From positions 1,080,800 to 1,144,799 of the forward strand of contig JAJEKV010000085.1 of the NCBI GenBank assembly GCA_021234155.1: a stretch of DNA of 64,000 bases, given 5' to 3'. Shown piece after piece: positions 45,697-56,479 of the stretch (the stretch's first letter is position 1; every line of letters starts with the position of its first letter). A program made the position numbers and the translations under genes. The stretch is from Isoetes taiwanensis (Eukaryota > Streptophyta > Lycopodiopsida > Isoetales > Isoetaceae). The notes beneath the pieces were generated by a model, which saw only the letters and a list, made by a program, of their open reading frames with translations, was not told the origin of the DNA and did not search any database.

Positions 45697-48600
45697 ATGA
45701 AGATCATCTCCTGGAATGTTAGGGGTATTAAAGGCCCAATCAAAAGGAGACGTGCCATCTCCCAACTTAGGAATTATAACTCTGATATAATTCTGCTGCA
45801 GGAAGTTAAGCTTCCCAAATTTGAAATCTCCAATCTTGGAGATTGGATTTACCCTGGAGCCTCTTCCACCTGGATTGAGGCCTCTGGTAGAAGTGGAGGT
45901 ATTATCATGATATGGAAAAATCTGAAACATCTCTCTTTCCATAACTCCCCCTCTAAGATGTGGCAAGCTGTCATATTTCAGTTACAAGATTCCACATTTG
46001 GAGTTATAAATGTTTATGCCTCCACCAACCCAAAAGAAAGAGAAGTTCCTTGGTCTGAAATCAAAACTTGGATGCATGCTAATCCTATCCCGAATTTGGA
46101 TTATAGGGGATTTTAATAACACTCCCTCCTGGAATATGAAACTAGGCAACCATCTCAATATGTCTACTTTAGAGAGATCTAATTGGGACTCTTTTATCTC
46201 TGACACTTCATTGGTTTATGTGCCTTCCTCTACTGCTTCTTTTACTTGGTCTAATAAGCAAAAAGGTGACAAAAGAGTCTATTGTACCCTGGACAGATTT
46301 TATGTGTGTAGTCCAACCTCATCCCTTTGGGATAATTGCTATGTCACTAGTGATGAAGGCAATATAATATCAGACCATCAGCCTCAATTTTTATGTACTA
46401 AGCAATTGACTCAAACACCTAGGGATGGCAATGTATCTTACAAATTTAACTGTGCTCTTCTAGAGAATGACTCCTTTGTTAGAGACTTCAAAGATTTCTA
46501 TCTCAATATCCCTGATGAAGGTAATCAGCAGCCAATGAAAAGATTTTATGGCAAAATCAAGAAGGTCAAGAGTTGGATTAAAGGTTGGTCTAAAAGCAAA
46601 CATTTGGCCAAAATCAATGAGAAAGAGCAATTGCTTGCCAAGATGAGGGATATTAGATCTCTCCTTCAAGAAGATCCTCACAATCTTAACCTTCATATTG
46701 GTGAGGAACTTCTAGAAAATTACCTAAAAAGTGTTGAGGAAATTGAGGCCAAAAGCTCTTCCATCAAATGTAAGATTAAATTTAATAAGGACATGGACTA
46801 TGGCAGCTCCAGTTTTTTCTTTAAAATGGCTAAAGTCAGACTGCTTAGAAATGCTATCACTCAAGTTCAGACTGACACTGGAATTTCTCTGAATGACTCC
46901 AAGCTTATTAAGTCTTTCTTCCAAGAGAACTATGCCACTCTTTTTTCCAAAACTCCAGCTCAGCAAATTGACCTTGTCAAGGAAAGAAAATTTCTTGATT
47001 TGCTGGATGTGATCATTCCATCTTCTATGGATAACATGGATGATTCTATTGTGACTCCCCCTGGAGAAGATGAGATTTTCAAGGTTCTCAGATCCTTTGG
47101 CAGAGGCAAATCCCCTGGTCCACGATGGTCTTCCTAGTGAATTCTATGTTCACTGGGGATATTCTTAAACATGATATCATTTCCATGGTTTCGGGTTTTG
47201 GGAGGCCAATTTCTTACATCCTTCAATCTCTGCTGCTTTTATTTCCCTCATTCCTAAAGTGGACAACCCATCTACTTTCTCAGATTGGAGGCCGATCTCT
47301 TTAACCAATACCTCTTATAAGATCTGTGCCAAGATAATTGCAAATAGAATCAAAGTATTTTCTGAGAAGAACATATCTCTCTATCGGTCGACTTTTCTTC
47401 CTAATAGATTTATATTGGACAATTATATCCTTTGCTATGGAAGGTCTTCATTGGAATAGCATCTCCAATCAAAATTGTGTGCTCCTTAAACTGGATTTTT
47501 AAGCGAGCCTTTGATCTGATGAGATGGGATTTTCTTGATCTTGCTCTCTCAAAATTTGGGTTTCATCCTAAATTAAGTTTGCTAATTCATGGTTTGAATA
47601 CTTTCTCTCATTGCTGTCATTATTAATGGCTCCCCTCCCAATTCTTTCCCTTATCTAGAGGAGTCAGACAAGGTTGCCCCCTAGCCCCCTATTTATTCTT
47701 GATAGTAGCTGAAATGCTTACAAAGGCTGTTCTTCATTTCAAGGAGCTTGGGATGATTAAAGGTCTTAATCTGCCAAATAGTGATGAGTCCCTAACTCTC
47801 TCTCAATATGCTGATGATACTTTTGCCTTTTTAGATGCTGATATATCTAACATTGATTTCTTTCTTGACATTATCAATCAATTCTCTGCTGCTTCTGGGG
47901 TCCACCTAAACTTGGCTAAATGTGTGATCATTGGTGATAATATCCAGCCAAACTTTGCTAATCTCAAGGTTGTTAATACTCATCATGCCTCCACTCTATT
48001 AGGTATGCCTTTGTCTCTTAATCCTAATCTTAAAGGCCTATGGCAGCCTATAATAGACAGAATAAGGAAAAAGCTAAATAATTTCAGAGGTGGATTGTCC
48101 TTTGCTGGTAGATCTATTATTGCAAACTCTGTCCTGGCCAGCACTCACATCTATTTTTCCTCTGCTTTAGTGGCCCCTAAGTCAATCTATTCCGAGATTG
48201 AAAAGATTATCAGAAAGTTCATTTGGAAAGGCTCTCATCTTGTTGGATGGAATTATGTGTCCGGGCCTAAAAAAAATATGGTGGTCTTGGCTGCAAGGAT
48301 CTTTATCTGGCTTTGTGCGGCTCTGGTGGCAAATACATATGGAAATCCTTCACGAATAATCTTTGGTCCATCCTCTCATTTTATCGGAATCGGCTCTCCT
48401 GCTCTCACTTGGTTGGCCATCCTACAATTGAGCATATTTTTCCTGATTCCTGTTTTAATGTTCTCCAGGCTGGTGCAAATACTTCCCCTCTTATGAGAAA
48501 CTTCATTATGGCTTGGAACAAAGTACAATCTGCCTATGTTTATGATGATCCTCAAGATCTCAACTTGCAAATGACTATTTTTTGGAATCCAATTCTGAAG

Positions 48601-49440
48601 AATCATCCTAGTAAGACTCTTGCCTTGAGACACCCAAGAATTTATAAGAAATGGTCTGATTATGGCCTTATTTTCCTAGGTGACTTATATCTGAATAAAA
48701 AGCTCATCTCTTGGACCAATCTGAAAAACTTAGTTCATGGCACTTCTAGTGACAAAAAGATCTATCTGCACATTAAGTCGATCCTTCCTCAGACTTGGTT
48801 AAATAATATTGTCCCCAAGGCAACCAATTGGAGCATTGCAGGTAAGTGTTTATATAAGGTCAGTCAAATCTATTCTGCTATTAGCAATTCTGACAATCCT
48901 TCCAAAGCTGGTCTCAAATGGTCTATCACTATGGAGGAGGCCAAATCTCTATTTCATGATGTTTGGAACTCTTATTGCTTCCCCAAGGTCAACTTCTTTA
49001 TTTGGTTGTTAGCTAATAAAAGCATTCCTAATTTACAACTTCTCTCCCTCAGGAATGACAACATATCTGCCTTGTGCCAGCTTCACTGCAGTCTGGAGGA
49101 AGATCTTGAGCACATCTTTATCTGCCCTAAGCTTAATTCTTTTTGGTCTTGGTTTGATGATAAGTTGGGTCAGTTTTTTTCCTAAGGGATCTCGGAAATT
49201 TCTTTGTCTTATATCCAAAATGGTTGCACTTTTGCTAACACTATCATGTTTATTGCTCTTTGGAATATCTGGAAGGCAAGAAATAGAGTAGTTTATGGTA
49301 AAAAGAATTTCTCTATTTTTTGGATCAAATTGCATTTTCAACTTGATATTTGTCTCATTGCTTCTGACACACAAAAGGAAGCAATCGATAAATATGATGA
49401 GAAAATGGGATTTGGTTGGTCATTTCGGGGGGTCTTTTGA
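45697..49440 (+). pseudogene. LINE ORF2: endonuclease, reverse transcriptase, zf-RVT
   Basis: Starts MKIISWNVRGIKGP. Endonuclease residues: WNVRG (Asn), LLQEVK (Glu), IGDFNNTPS (Asp), ISDHQP (Asp/His). RT: RPISLTNTSYKICAKIIANR, LDFKRAFDLMRWDFLD (basal D block), SRGVRQGCPLAPYLFLIVAE and QYADDTFAF (catalytic). Then GGLSFAGRSIIANSVLAS and WKGS. The zf-RVT tail has CFPKVNFFIWLLANKSIPN and CQLHCSLEEDLEHIFICPKL. Frame breaks near 46,105, 47,125, 47,450, 47,625 and 48,265. All catalytic boxes survive, so decay is fairly recent. Confidence 0.9.
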
Positions 49441-50301
49441 TTTATTTGTAGCTAACTTCAATGTTATCAATTCTAATTCTCGCTTTTGGTGATGATGTTA
49501 GCCTACTTGAAGAAATGCAAGAAGAGCATGGGTGAAATGGATGACAATCTACTCAAAAGGGATGTTGATCTTGACCTAAAACTGTTCTTCAACAAACTCT
49601 CCGAAAATGAAGAAAATTTGGACAACGAATATTGCAAGAATGTTCTTAGCGAGAGAGGTGGTGCAAGTCTATACTATGCTTGATTTCCTCTCCATGTACC
49701 CGAGATACATGGTGAGGAACAATTCTCAAGATTGAGGAGAAGCGATTACTATACTCACAGATTTGTTGGCTGATTTGTTTGGTTCCTTGCTTTGTTTGGT
49801 CATGTCGACCTCTCTTGTGTGGATAGCATTGCCGAAAGCGGATTCTTGGCAGTTACACCTTTGGATGGCCGACTCTTTCTATGCCTTCTTCAACTCTAAG
49901 CTTGACTCCTCTCACCTTGCGGACCAAGTAGCCCCATCTTTGTATCTGGCTTCCTATCCAACCCTGCTAAGACATTAATTGCTCAATGGTATTTCCTAAT
50001 CTAGCAGAATTTTGGTTGATGTTACTTTCAGGTTTTAACAATAACTACTGGTTGGGGTCGTGATTTCTACACATTTTTGAAGACTATCTCATTTTTGGAA
50101 GATTATCTCTACTTATCAGCTATCCTTTGATCAATTCAGCTCATCCCAGGATCTGATTCCTGCTGCATATTTTTCAGACTGCACATCACAACATTTTGAT
50201 GGACGTTTATGTATAAAGAACTTTGTTATGCTTTAATCTGCTGATCAAAGCAGAACTATGTACTGTGTTTCTTGATTAATGGGAAAATTCACTCTTACTC
50301 T
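49441..50301 (+). other. LINE 3' UTR
   Basis: From the end of the zinc-binding tail to the poly(A). Contains two short ORFs without motifs and ends CTTGATTAATGGGAAAATTC before the A-run. Confidence 0.6.
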
Positions 50302-50509
50302 AAAAAAAAAAAAAAAAAAAAAAAAAGATTTGCAAAAAAGTATAAATCACATTAGGATGCCTAAAGCAAAATGAGACAGTTGCACTCATATCTCAATATC
50401 CCTTGATTAGTCGTTATGTAACGAGACCTATACGCGAAGTAGGGTACTTCAACATAGGATTCAACGATCAGATAGGAGAACCGAGCTTCGAGAGGGTGGG
50501 CATTAATAG

Positions 50510-51398
50510 CTACTTAAAAACTACATCTGCTTATTATTCACATCTCAAAAAAACCATACTTCTTTAATCAAAAACAGTTACTAGAAACTACACATAGTTA
50601 TAAATTACAACTAAAAAAAAACTATACTTACTTAAGAAATAGCTACTTGAAAACTATGTCTAGTCATAAACCACACCACTTTAGAAAACCATATTTCCTT
50701 AAAATATAGCCACTTAGAAACTACATCTACTTATAAACTACACTTCAAAAAACCATGCTTCCCTAAAAAAACAGCTACTTAAAAACTACACCTAATTATA
50801 TAAACCACACCTCCAAAAAACCATACTTCCTTAAAAATAGCTTCTTAAAAACTACACCTAGTTATAAACTACACCACTTCAGAAAACTATACTTCATTAG
50901 AAAACAACCACTTAAGAACTACACCCACTTATAAACCACACCTCAAAAACCCATACTTCTTTCCAAAACAGCTGCTTAAAAACTACATTCACTTATAAAC
51001 CACACCTCAAAAAACAACACCTAGACTTAAAAAATCATACCACTTCAAGAAACTATACTTCCTTAGAAAACAACTACTTAAAAACTACACCTACTTATAA
51101 ACGACACCTTAAAAAACTATATTTCCTTAAAAAATAGCTACTTAAAAACAACACCTTATTATAAACCACACCTCAGAAAACAACATCCTCTTAAAAACAA
51201 CTCATCTTTAAAAAAAAAACTACACTTCCGCAAAATGAAACCACACCTAAAAAAAAAACCACACCTTCAGAAAAAAAAAAAGCTATAGCTCCTTAAAAAA
51301 ACCTACATCGTCTTCCTAATAAACCACACCTCCACATAACCACATATAGAGTTTTTTGAACAACAACATGTGGTTTTTCTTTTACTGTTGTTTTTAAG
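50510..51398. repeat. CACTA right subterminal array, about 65-bp units
   Basis: About ten imperfect units of roughly 65 bp. Each runs AAAAACTACACCTACTTATA, then ACCACACCTCAAAAAACCAT, ACTTCCTTA and a linker with AGCTACTTA. Units degrade toward the terminus, where shorter AAACCACACCT blocks remain, ending in GTTGTTTTTAAG beside the TIR. Confidence 0.8.
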
Positions 51399-51425
51399 TG
51401 TGGACCCAGAATTGGGGTGGTAGTG
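51399..51425 (-). repeat. CACTA right terminal inverted repeat
   Basis: 27 bp ending GGGGTGGTAGTG; read inward it starts CACTACCACCCC, the canonical terminus. Followed by AGG. Confidence 0.8.
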
Positions 51426-51428
51426 AGG

Positions 51429-53640
51429 CATGCCAGAACAGGAGGGGGAGAGTCTCGCCCACAACATCCGAACACACATTCTTGATCGAATGACATTCCC
51501 GGGGCCAGTTCACATTTCTCGAGCAGCCCGCCATGGGGCTCAGCGCCCGGGTCGTGACTGCATTGTCATATTCGCGGTTGCGGATGCGCAGGTGCGTGAT
51601 GCGATATTGCGCCAGGGCAAGATGTTGAAGGGGACATCCCTGTATGTGGACCAGGACCTCACACCCGCACTGGGGAGGCACGTGAGGCGGGAGCTTGTCG
51701 GGGTGAGGCATTCGCCACCAAAGGGGTGCCGGGGGAGTTGGTTCGAGGCGGGGATGCACATTTTTTCGCCCGATCGCTCGCTCTGCTGGACCCGCATTTC
51801 CAACCGCTTGGTGAGCGTGGCCCCGCTTACGCTTCTCCTACCACGGCCCCCCTTCTCTGCTCCCTCGACCCCGCCCTCTCGCCACATGCTGCCTCCGCTC
51901 CATCTACTTCTCCACTCGGCCTCTGCTTCCCATCCTCCCCGGGCGACTCAGTGCGCAGATACCATTGGCCGACAAATAGGAATTATGCCTCCGGGTGGTC
52001 TCATGGAATTGTCGAGGCTTCCCTTAGCGAAGGGGGCAGTCTCAACTCGTGGCAGCGATATGGATCTCATCTTTCTCATGGAGACATGGGAGCATCTTTG
52101 GGCGCGAGGCTACCTCATTCATTTTCCGGGTTACCAACATTTCCGGTCTTCAATACGCATGCGGGGACGGAGGGGTCATGGTGGGGTTGCTTGCTACTAC
52201 GGACAACCTTGGCACATTCGGTTTACCCTCCGGAAGGCGAGCCCGAACACAACCGGTACTTGTGGGTTCGTGTATAATACCGGTGGCAACCCTCTTTTTC
52301 GGCCTGTTGTTATTTCCCTCGCGTAGAGGCACCTTCTATCGCAGACCACCCCGTCGCGGATAGGATGGACCCTTATGTCGATCTATATGTTGACATCTGG
52401 CGGCCACAAGCGGTTGGGTAGTGTTGTCCTTCTTGGGGATTTCAATGCACTGAGGCAGGAGTAGAGCAGCCCATGAGACTTGACCCCCCCTGACGATGAT
52501 GTCTGCCTTACGTCCCTTGAAGCAACTGGCCACGGGGATCCGATGATGCCAGGTCTTTCGCTTTGGTGACGATTGCTCCTGCTATGTGGTATTTTTGACT
52601 TGATAATTTGCAATGGCTGTCCACGATGGCCGCTTCTCGCGTAAAGTGCACATGCGGACGGGGACAATCGAGGGGAGGGTCTAGTGTGATGGACTATGTG
52701 CTCGTAGTTGCGCAAGATATGCATCTCATCGGTCGTTTCGGGTGGGCACCGACCATCCGGGATGAGGAGGTCGACTCGGATCACCTCCCACTTTATTTGG
52801 ACATGGTTTGGCAAGCCGCCCGCCCCTCGCCATCCTCGGGCGCGACTAGATTATGAGCGGCGGAGGACTCTGCCGAGATGCTCATGGATGCCATCGGCTG
52901 CCCCGCAGACCCCACACTAGGAGCAACAGGACCAGTTGACTTCGCTATTACGGGATCGCGGGCCGGGTGTTTTGGCAGATCCCCCTCCCCGTCGCCATTT
53001 GGTCAGCAATATTTCGGCAGAATCGATGGTTTGATGCGAGTGTAAAGAACATAGCGCCGGCTTCGGCCACAACGGGATCCAGTACCGGCTTATGGGCCAC
53101 CACCGCAAAGCGCCCATCTGAAGGAGACAAAGGCACGGTACCTTGCCAGGCATCAAAGGGAGATGTTCGGCCTGCTGGACACTCATCCTCGAACCTTTTG
53201 GCGCAGAGTGCTTCAAAGGCCAGCCCAGCCTACAGGGGACATCACACCCGGGCAGTGGGAACAGTACTTGCAGCAGCTCCATACCCCCACAGGATGGCCC
53301 CCCATTGGTTCTCGCGGAGGAGGATGTTGTGGAGGGCCCGCAACGCATAGCTAATGGGAAGGTGACCGACCCCGATGGTATCTGACCAGGAGTTACTCAA
53401 ATGGGCGGGGCAGCGGTGCCGATCCTCACTACCCCCGCATTCAACGAGCATTGCGGGGAAGGTTTCCCGACAATGGACCACAAGCAGGGTTGTCCCCATT
53501 CACAAGGCGGCGACCCACCTTTGTCAGGCCATTCCAAGGGACGATCATGGTGTTTGGGGTCGGGTTGGGAACTCACGGAAGACGACCCCTGTGAGAGGAC
53601 CCGTGGATCTAACAGAGAGTCCAGGGGGACTATGTCGCGG
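51429..53640 (+). pseudogene. LINE ORF1 end, ORF2 endonuclease and start of RT
   Basis: Second half of the LINE split by the CACTA element. ORF1: MPEQEGESLAHNIRTHILDR, CIVIFAVADAQVRDAILRQG, KGTSLYVDQDLTPALGRHVR. Endonuclease: DMDLIFLMETW, VVLLGDFNAL (other frame), SSVMDYVLVV and VDSDHLPLYLDM. Linker: ARYLARHQREMFGLL, FWRRVLQRP. RT start: GKVTDPDGI, ELLKWAGQRC, QWTTSRVVPIHKA. Several frameshifts. Similarity ends near 53,640, before the RT catalytic core. This is probably the same family as the C-terminal fragments at 11-14 kb. GC-rich, unlike most of the window. Confidence 0.75.
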
Positions 53641-53691
53641 GATTTGCAAGAAGAGAAGAAAAGAAGGAAACAGAATAAAATGAGAGAAAGA

Positions 53692-54139
53692 TGATAAGCT
53701 TCTTTGATATCAATGATGAAAATACATGAGCTCTCGTAATAGAGAGAAAACCGAAAGGAGACAAGACTCAAAACTCATCTAAAAAACTTATGTGCTAACT
53801 CTACTCATATATATAGTACAATGGCCTTGGGCCCAATATAGACACCGACGACCGATCTCTGGTGCGACTCACGGAAGGAGGATTTTTGCAGGAATGTTGG
53901 CGGTGCCTCTTGAAGTGCCTAGAATCATGGCCCGATGCCGACAGGCGGTGACGGGTCGCCACTTGTCCGAAGCGGGCGCTCTTGTTGATGACCCACGTGC
54001 TTTGATGCGTGGTGGTGCAACGCTTGGTCTTTTGCGAGCCTTGGATGTCCGGACCCGTGGGTGAAGTGGAGGATCCTTGAGCTTGACTTGGTCCGTCAGA
54101 TGCATGAATAGTCCTGTACCAGGAGGCACGGGATTAACA
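53692..54139 (-). repeat. LTR of a minus-strand retrotransposon (448 bp)
   Basis: On the minus strand it starts TGTTAATCCCGTG and ends AAGAAGCTTATCA. It has a TATA box (TACTATATATATGAG, about 53,805-53,820) and a downstream R/U5-like stretch (CTCTCTATTACGAGAGCTCA, CATTGATATCAAAGAAGC) typical of Ty1/copia LTRs. It is preceded by a purine run GGTGGGGGG (54,140-54,148), so it is a 3' LTR. The matching 5' LTR was not found. Confidence 0.65.
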
Positions 54140-55450
54140 CCCCCCACCAAACGACACCCGTGAGTGAAGAAAAGGAGGAAGCGTTTGGGAGGGCGGGAAG
54201 CCATCTGTTCGAAAGTGATCCTCCACGGAGTGAGGACTCCGCACCATTATGGTAATCGGCTTATGAGATCCGGGCGTGATTGAAGAGCTTGAGGAGTGTT
54301 TTTGGCCAAAGGGGGGGATCGGCATCAATAAGAAAGCGAGAGCCGCACCATGTCTTCAAAGGGCGTGCGGGCGTCTCGAAGAAATGTATCTCGACATTCC
54401 ATGAGGAGACAGTCGAAGGCCAAAGGCACCGACACCGCATTCGGATTGCGAAAAAAAATGGGGACGCCGCCAATTTAGGGAGCTTAGCAAAATGCATTTG
54501 AGAGCAGCGCAAAATCCCGCTTGAAAATGGATGTAAGGATCGTGAGGTGGAGGCATTCTGCGCAAGAAGGTGTCGAGACCATGAAGCGCATCATCCGGGC
54601 CGTTGCCAACCACGCCATTAGCAATGTAGATCCAATTGGTGGTGTTGTCCGAGTGGCACCTTCTTCCCAATGTGAGCGGCCGAACAAAGCGTGGATCCCA
54701 CCGGAGATCCGGTCGAGATCCGAGGTGGTGTCCGACTGCATGACCATCCATGACCTTGGTCCAAAAAGGAAGGCCAATCGAAGTCAGGGGAACTGGGCGT
54801 GGAGGTACGCCGTGGGGAAGCATAGGGAGAAGGAACCATGCCCGTGGGCGTGGGTTCTTGAGCGGTCTCCCCTGAATTGATGACAAGATCACGGATCAAG
54901 AGCGACACCAACGATCCCAAAGAGAAGCGTAGAGTGAGAGTTGGGGAGGGCTATCCCATCCCGTGGGGACGTCTTGCTATCCAACGCAGGAGCTTGTAAC
55001 CGATTGTAACCGAAAAAGGTCTTTGCATATAAATTTGTGCATAGGGAAGATCCTCGGGATGTCATAGATACTTCACGATTTGTTGCGGTGCTTCCGCGCA
55101 GAGAGATAAATGATTGGCAAGCTTCGGGCATGTACTCCCGATGAAGAGTTTGGGTCCGGCGGGATCCCGCAAGATATGGATTGTTATCCCCGAAACACCC
55201 ATTGTTAGCCCACATGCGGGCGGACACACAGGTCTATACTTTGCTGCATGAGGGCGAGGCCCCACCGCCCGCGGTGTCCAAGAAGAGGGATCTACAAAGC
55301 CACGGCTGGGTCAAAGCTCCTCCAAGAAGCGAAGACCCAAAGGTAGGACCCGCGGCGGGCCACTACTTGTCTGTTAGCACGGCGGCGGTATGGCTTCAAT
55401 TCTCGTTCGAGTGCCCAAGTAGTGGAGCACGCGTTGTCATGATGAGGATC
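54140..55450. other. Unassigned GC-rich stretch between two LTR elements
   Basis: May hold the internal end of the minus-strand LTR element (polypurine tract at 54,140) and the U3 of the gypsy 5' LTR. Overlapping ORFs on both strands (for example minus 54,356-54,892 with DNTTNWIYIANGVVGNGPDD and FLRRMPPPHDPY) are protein-like, but I cannot assign them. No RNase H or 'AD.FTK' motif next to the polypurine tract. Confidence 0.4.
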
Positions 55451-55806
55451 AGATTCAGGGCAGTAGGCCACTCCGTGTTCCTATATATTGTAGCATTTTT
55501 GCTCCTTCAAAAGAAGGGTTCATAGTGTTCTTTTGTGTCACTCTGAGCGCACATATCTTTGGTGCTTTGTTGCGCTCTTTTGAGCCTTCATTGTACACTT
55601 GTTTTTGATCAATGGATTGCCGTGTTCTCCACAAGTGTCTTGTGTGTTTCATTGTGTATTGCAATTGCTGTTTTTTATCGAAGTTTTTCTTGTTCTTTCC
55701 TCTGTTAGCAAAATCCCGCGTGACAAGAGTGCCTCAGATTTACCTGCCGGGACTTCAAGGATCTCCACAGAGACTGTCCCTCAGCGATCAGCCCGGACCC
55801 CAAACA
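55451..55806 (+). repeat. 3' part of the gypsy 5' LTR
   Basis: Contains a TATA box (CTATATATTG, 55,481-55,490), a transcribed leader rich in T, and ends …CCGGACCCCAAACA three bases before the PBS. The 5' limit of the LTR is not visible to me, and the 3' LTR would lie beyond the window. Confidence 0.55.
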
Positions 55807-55809
55807 TCT

Positions 55810-55827
55810 TGGCGCTTTGTTCGCGGG
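55810..55827 (+). other. Gypsy primer-binding site (Asp-tRNA-like, degenerate)
   Basis: TGGCGCTTTGTTCGCGGG. Its first six bases match TGGCGC of the aspartate-tRNA primer site used by Tat/Athila elements, and the rest is diverged. Position just after the LTR end supports it. Confidence 0.45.
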
Positions 55828-56479
55828 CTCCTTACGAAAGCGTATTGATACCATGTTCAATCCCTTCTTTACTCGACGATATTCAACACGGATGGAGTCA
55901 AGACGCCGTCGCCATGAATCAAGGGACGCCTCCGCGAATATGTCCACATACACTCTGTTCGATTGTCTCTTCTCCAGGTATGCGAGGCGCCAATCTGTTC
56001 CACCTACACCACGACAACTTTTCGGACCGACCTCCCCCGTGGAAGGTCGCCATTGTTCCATTCCCCTCGTTCGCCACATCATGCGAGGCCCCACCGACCC
56101 TTTGAATTTACTCCACGGAATCCCCAACTCAAGATCGTGCCAGAACCACCGCATTTTTCTCGGAACATCCGCAAAATGTTTTCTCTATTGGTAATCTTTC
56201 TTTAGGAACTTCGTACCACCGCTTCCACCTTTGTCAATTCCCCTACCGCTCGTTTCCTTTAATCGTTCCCCACACATTTTCATCATACTGTCACAACCTT
56301 TGTTCCCACTACAACCGCCAAAGACCTTTTTTACTAATCTCACACAACCTATGCGGTTTGGGTACCTATGCAAAGAACCAACACCTCTCTTGTCTTTTCT
56401 TTTCCACAAATGCAAACACCCATTCATGCGCCGACTCCTACACATGCTTTAAAACTCCCATATCCACTCTTTGAAATGA

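Larger units (their letters stand above)
42508..50325 (+). mobile_element. Full-length L1-type LINE, inactive, with target duplication
   Basis: 7.8 kb with leader, ORF1, ORF2 (endonuclease, RT, zinc-binding tail), 3' UTR and a poly(A) of about 24 (50,302-50,326). The direct repeat AGATTTGCAAAAAAG flanks it (42,493-42,507 and 50,326-50,340). The two flanks joined match an uninterrupted relative at about 40,320-40,400 (ATGCAAAATTTGCAAAAAA, then TATCAATCAC), which confirms both limits. At least five frame breaks make it dead. It lies inside the CACTA element and is therefore younger. Confidence 0.9.
26303..51425. mobile_element. CACTA (En/Spm-like) DNA transposon, about 25.1 kb, with nested elements
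   Basis: Ends read inward: left CACCACCACCCCAAAACTGG then ATCCACA; right CACTACCACCCCAATTCTGG then GTCCACA. That gives 27-bp inverted repeats with four mismatches; the left end has CACCA, one change from CACTA. AGG flanks both ends (26,300-26,302 and 51,426-51,428), the 3-bp duplication typical of the superfamily. Both ends carry long subterminal tandem arrays, another hallmark. LINE ORF1 on the two sides joins in frame if the segment is removed. I saw no TNPD- or TNPA-like transposase, so it looks non-autonomous or gutted. Inside are host gene fragments and a 7.8-kb L1-type LINE; without that LINE the element would be about 17.3 kb. Confidence 0.82.

Noticed and set aside
9194-50340. Direct repeats as a CRISPR array
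   Set aside because: Repeat units are diverged, adjacent without unique spacers of constant length, and the genome is eukaryotic.
51430-52326. 298-codon ORF as an independent gene
   Set aside because: It is the continuation of LINE ORF1 followed by endonuclease pieces; the start codon merely follows the CACTA junction.
54356-55227. Minus-strand ORFs of 178 and 112 codons as host genes
   Set aside because: Both strands are open here because of GC bias, no motif is present, and the stretch lies between two LTR elements.
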